Positions 61,494 through 64,000 of a DNA stretch of 64,000 bases are shown piece by piece. Source of the DNA: Nemania diffusa (taxonomy: Eukaryota; Ascomycota; Sordariomycetes; Xylariales; Xylariaceae); contig JBBPUQ010000003.1 of NCBI GenBank assembly GCA_038501195.1, positions 3,626,501 to 3,690,500 of the forward strand, in the 5' to 3' direction. The notes beneath the pieces are model-generated. The model was not told the DNA's origin. It saw only the letters and a list, made by a program, of their open reading frames with translations, and did not search any database. The translations under genes were made by a program, and so were the position numbers. Position 1 is the first letter of the stretch. Each line of letters starts with the position of its first letter.

Positions 61494-64000
61494 CTATAAG
61501 TGGACATTATTGACTCCAGTGTTGTATAAGTACCCGCCCGGCTTCAGCAGTGAGCGGACGCGCTTTAAAGTGTTCTCAAGACTCTTCGTAGCATGAAGGA
61601 CGAAAGATGCTACTACGACATCGAAAGTCTGTTTTTCAAATCCCTGTGAGCCGACATCGTTCTCTAGATCCAGAACACTGAAGGTCATTTGATCCGCGTA
61701 TGGCGTAAACTCAGCTTTGGCATCGTCGAAGAAGCCTGCGGAGATATCGGTGAAAGTATAGTTCCCAAAGGCGTTCCTCGTGTGCTTGAGGATTTCTCGG
61801 GTGGCACCGCCAGTTCCAGCGCCCACCTCGAGTATCTGCGCTCGAGGATATCGACGTGTGATTTGAGTCACTGTCTTGGCGAGGATATATGTGCCTTGGG
61901 TCACACTCTGTGCTTCGGCATAGTACCTAGCTAGTAAGCCATCCTTCACTAGATGTTCTAACATTGATGTCTCTCCACGTATCGCTTGCGGCATGTACTC
62001 TCCAACAACGTGCATCGCCATGATTTCAGGATGCGTTGAATATGGCTCAGTAAGGCACTTGATATCGTCGAGGGTATCTCTATCCCAATCCCTTTTTGCG
62101 TATCTGTGTGTACCCTTCTGGGCCTTTCTGATTGTTTCGAAAGCAAAGTCCATATATGCGCGGTAGTTCTTATCTAGACGCCCTAGATGGTCTACAGGTA
62201 TTTGGCGTTCTAGCTGGCGTAAGTAGAAGTAACTTCCACGCTCGAGAACTAGTGCCAGCTTTTCTTCTTCTTCTGTCGATTCGTATGCGCCTGGTATGTC
62301 TGCGTTAGGCTCGCTGTCGATCCAATCTGTTATATAGAAGGCCTGTTGGTCATTGTCCGCACTTGCAGGAGTAAATGGAACAACGTGTAGTCCTTCCACT
62401 TGCACTGCTGCAAATTTCCCGGTAGAATTGTGAATTTCAGCATCGCCTTTGAATCCAACCCCTGTGTGTCCATCGTAGGACTCGGGCATGGTGGCAACAA
62501 AGGGGACTCGATCACCGCCGCGCCAATTGCTCCCACAAAGTGAAGGGTTTATCCTCAGGCGACGAATATGCGACGGCAGATGTAAATTCCAGAGGCGGTT
62601 GTCATTTGGATAGCTGAAAGCCAGGATAATTGAATGAAATGCGGCATCTAAACAGGCCGGGTGGATGATCAGTGCATCGGCTGCCGTGTCACCACCGGAC
62701 AGGGAAAGTGACCCGCTGGCTTTCCCCAACTTCCTCTTCATCGAGGACAGGGCACGGAACGGTCCCGTGTATCCATACCCTATATCATCTAACGCGGAAT
62801 ACGCAAGGTCGGTAGGTACGTCTACCATGTAAGGCTCGGCGCGGCGCGTCGCGGGTAGGATTTCGGGGTTGGGCTCACCGATCCGGATGATCAATTCCCC
62901 GGCGGACGCTAGATGGAAGCTCGATTGATCATCTTCACACGCCTCGAATGTGAAATGGGCAGTAATTCGGTCGTGGTTATTCCGTTTCACGTCGTTGATG
63001 ACGCAACGAGTTTCGATACCAGAGTCCTGATCGTTGCTGAATATCACCGCCCGGTGAATAAACAAATCCTCGATCTCAATGAGTTGAATTGGTTCTCGGC
63101 CAGCGAGGAAAGGGGCAGCTTCCATCGCTACAACTGCATAGGCGGCAGCCGGGAAGACTGGCTGACCTTGTATACGGTGATGATGTAACCAAGGCAAATC
63201 GCGAGGGCGAAGGATGGCCTTCCATGTGGTTTGGTGAGGGGAACTGTGTGGCATTAAGTCACCAAGTAAAGAATTGACAGGGCGACTTGAACTCCGAAGG
63301 CTTTTTGAAAGACTCGACTCATGCCAATATCTTTGGCTATGATTCCATTGGTACAGTGGCAAGTCGGGAATAAAACGTCGCTTTGCTGGGCCGCCTAGAG
63401 CTTGTTCGTAGCTATCGAAATCGATTCTCAATCCGTCAATGTGAGTCCAGAGGTATCCAAACGCTTGAGAGATACTCTGTATAGCAATAGTGCTTCTCTG
63501 CAATAATCCTGTGTAGGGAAGGTCGATGCCGAGAACTTGAAGCGTGTCGCTGACGGGACCTTTCAAGGCTGGATGAGGGCCGACTTCGATGGCACCGTCG
63601 AAGCGATCTAGCGAAACAGCTTTCTCGATAGCTTGCATGAATAACACTGGGGATAGCAAGTTGTCTACCCAATACGATGCACTTACTCTCTCGAGTTGGT
63701 TCAACTCGTTGCTTGGATGAACACTGGACACCCAGGTGCAAGAAGAGCTTCGCGTACTCGTTTCAAGAGAAATACACTGCATCGACTCAAGGTACTTCTG
63801 CGAACATGGAATCATGTGATGAGAGTGATAGGCCTGGTCGACTCTAAGCATGCGTACGAATTTATTCTCGTCTTCAAAAATCTCCATCATTTCAGTAATC
63901 GCGTCCTCGTCGCCTGATAGAGTTACGCTCTGAGGCGAGTTGCACGCAGCGACTTTCACACGCCCTACGAACTCCTCGTCATTGCAGAGCTCCTCTGCAT
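61494..64000 (-). CDS. Highly reducing type I polyketide synthase, partial at both ends (AT-DH-MT)
   Basis: The frame is open from the window edge (first whole codon at 63,998) to a TAA/TAG-type stop at 61,494, giving 834 residues. The apparent start at 63,959 is an internal GTG, not a start. Residues 1 to about 170 are the C-terminal part of an acyltransferase with YHSHHM (57-62) and GPHPALKG (140-147). A linker with LPLYQWNHSQRYW follows. The dehydratase has HRIQGQPVFP (His 274) and LDAAFH (Asp 451), the usual catalytic pair. The methyltransferase has EVGAGTGG (724-731) and LKPGGYL (818-824). Order and motifs are those of fungal highly reducing iterative PKSs, which build reduced, methylated polyketides in the cytosol. 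Ketosynthase and the rest of AT lie off the right edge. ER, KR and ACP should follow but do not: similarity ends at about 61,527, then ten unmatched residues and a stop. There are no internal stops and composition is normal, so RIP has not reached it. Truncation or an intron starting near GTACTT at 61,531 are both possible. Confidence 0.9.
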   Translation of the reverse strand, partial: AEELCNDEEFVGRVKVAACNSPQSVTLSGDEDAITEMMEIFEDENKFVRMLRVDQAYHSHHMIPCSQKYLESMQCISLETSTRSSSCTWVSSVHPSNELNQLERVSASYWVDNLLSPVLFMQAIEKAVSLDRFDGAIEVGPHPALKGPVSDTLQVLGIDLPYTGLLQRSTIAIQSISQAFGYLWTHIDGLRIDFDSYEQALGGPAKRRFIPDLPLYQWNHSQRYWHESSLSKSLRSSSRPVNSLLGDLMPHSSPHQTTWKAILRPRDLPWLHHHRIQGQPVFPAAAYAVVAMEAAPFLAGREPIQLIEIEDLFIHRAVIFSNDQDSGIETRCVINDVKRNNHDRITAHFTFEACEDDQSSFHLASAGELIIRIGEPNPEILPATRRAEPYMVDVPTDLAYSALDDIGYGYTGPFRALSSMKRKLGKASGSLSLSGGDTAADALIIHPACLDAAFHSIILAFSYPNDNRLWNLHLPSHIRRLRINPSLCGSNWRGGDRVPFVATMPESYDGHTGVGFKGDAEIHNSTGKFAAVQVEGLHVVPFTPASADNDQQAFYITDWIDSEPNADIPGAYESTEEEEKLALVLERGSYFYLRQLERQIPVDHLGRLDKNYRAYMDFAFETIRKAQKGTHRYAKRDWDRDTLDDIKCLTEPYSTHPEIMAMHVVGEYMPQAIRGETSMLEHLVKDGLLARYYAEAQSVTQGTYILAKTVTQITRRYPRAQILEVGAGTGGATREILKHTRNAFGNYTFTDISAGFFDDAKAEFTPYADQMTFSVLDLENDVGSQGFEKQTFDVVVASFVLHATKSLENTLKRVRSLLKPGGYLYNTGVNNVHL

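Noticed and set aside
61689..63917. Several frames of 60-100 residues on both strands inside the PKS
   Set aside because: Shadows of the 834-residue PKS frame, which carries the recognised catalytic motifs.

Overview
The window looks like DNA from a filamentous ascomycete (Pezizomycotina). Bases 1 to about 61,370 form one very AT-rich block. C survives mostly in CT or AC context, CpA/TpG and CpG are depleted by eye, and long reading frames are absent. That is the signature of repeat-induced point mutation (RIP, C-to-T in duplicated DNA). At about 61,370-61,530 composition switches abruptly to ordinary coding DNA holding a highly reducing type I polyketide synthase (PKS) gene on the minus strand. 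The genus cannot be fixed from this sequence.

The AT-rich block is not featureless. Bases 3,930-61,361 are one huge inverted duplication. Arm A (3,930-29,666) and arm B (29,685-61,361) are mirror images around a centre at 29,675/29,676, separated by an 18-bp near-palindrome. After removing three younger insertions, each arm is about 17.6-17.7 kb. Matching points keep a nearly constant coordinate sum (about 59,350-59,370) along the whole arm, so the arms differ by many transitions but few indels. All four arm ends carry the same terminal sequence in inverted orientation. Each arm is therefore best read as one giant element with terminal inverted repeats (TIRs) and subterminal repeats. Its genes have been erased and its class is unknown.

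Three LTR retrotransposons sit inside the arms, each with a perfect 5-bp target-site duplication. Copia-1a is at 13,837-21,936 (minus, TAAAA). Copia-1b is at 30,997-39,022 (plus, AAAAT). Copia-2 is at 52,475-58,390 (minus, GTTTT). For each one the opposite arm shows the uninterrupted site, so all three arrived after the two arms were separate copies. Degenerate reverse transcriptase/RNase H can still be read and places all three in the Ty1/Copia group. Copia-1 carries about 2 kb between pol and its 3' LTR, with homopolymer runs, a tandem array of about 62 bp and two tandem tRNA-like segments.

Layout: 1-3,929 is degraded flanking DNA with minisatellites; 3,930-29,666 is arm A with Copia-1a; 29,667-29,684 is the junction; 29,685-61,361 is arm B with Copia-1b and Copia-2; 61,362-61,493 is a transition; 61,494-64,000 is the partial PKS (acyltransferase end, dehydratase, methyltransferase). 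PKS similarity stops inside the methyltransferase region, about 165 bp from the end of arm B. The gene therefore appears cut, or interrupted by an intron, at the edge of the repeat block.
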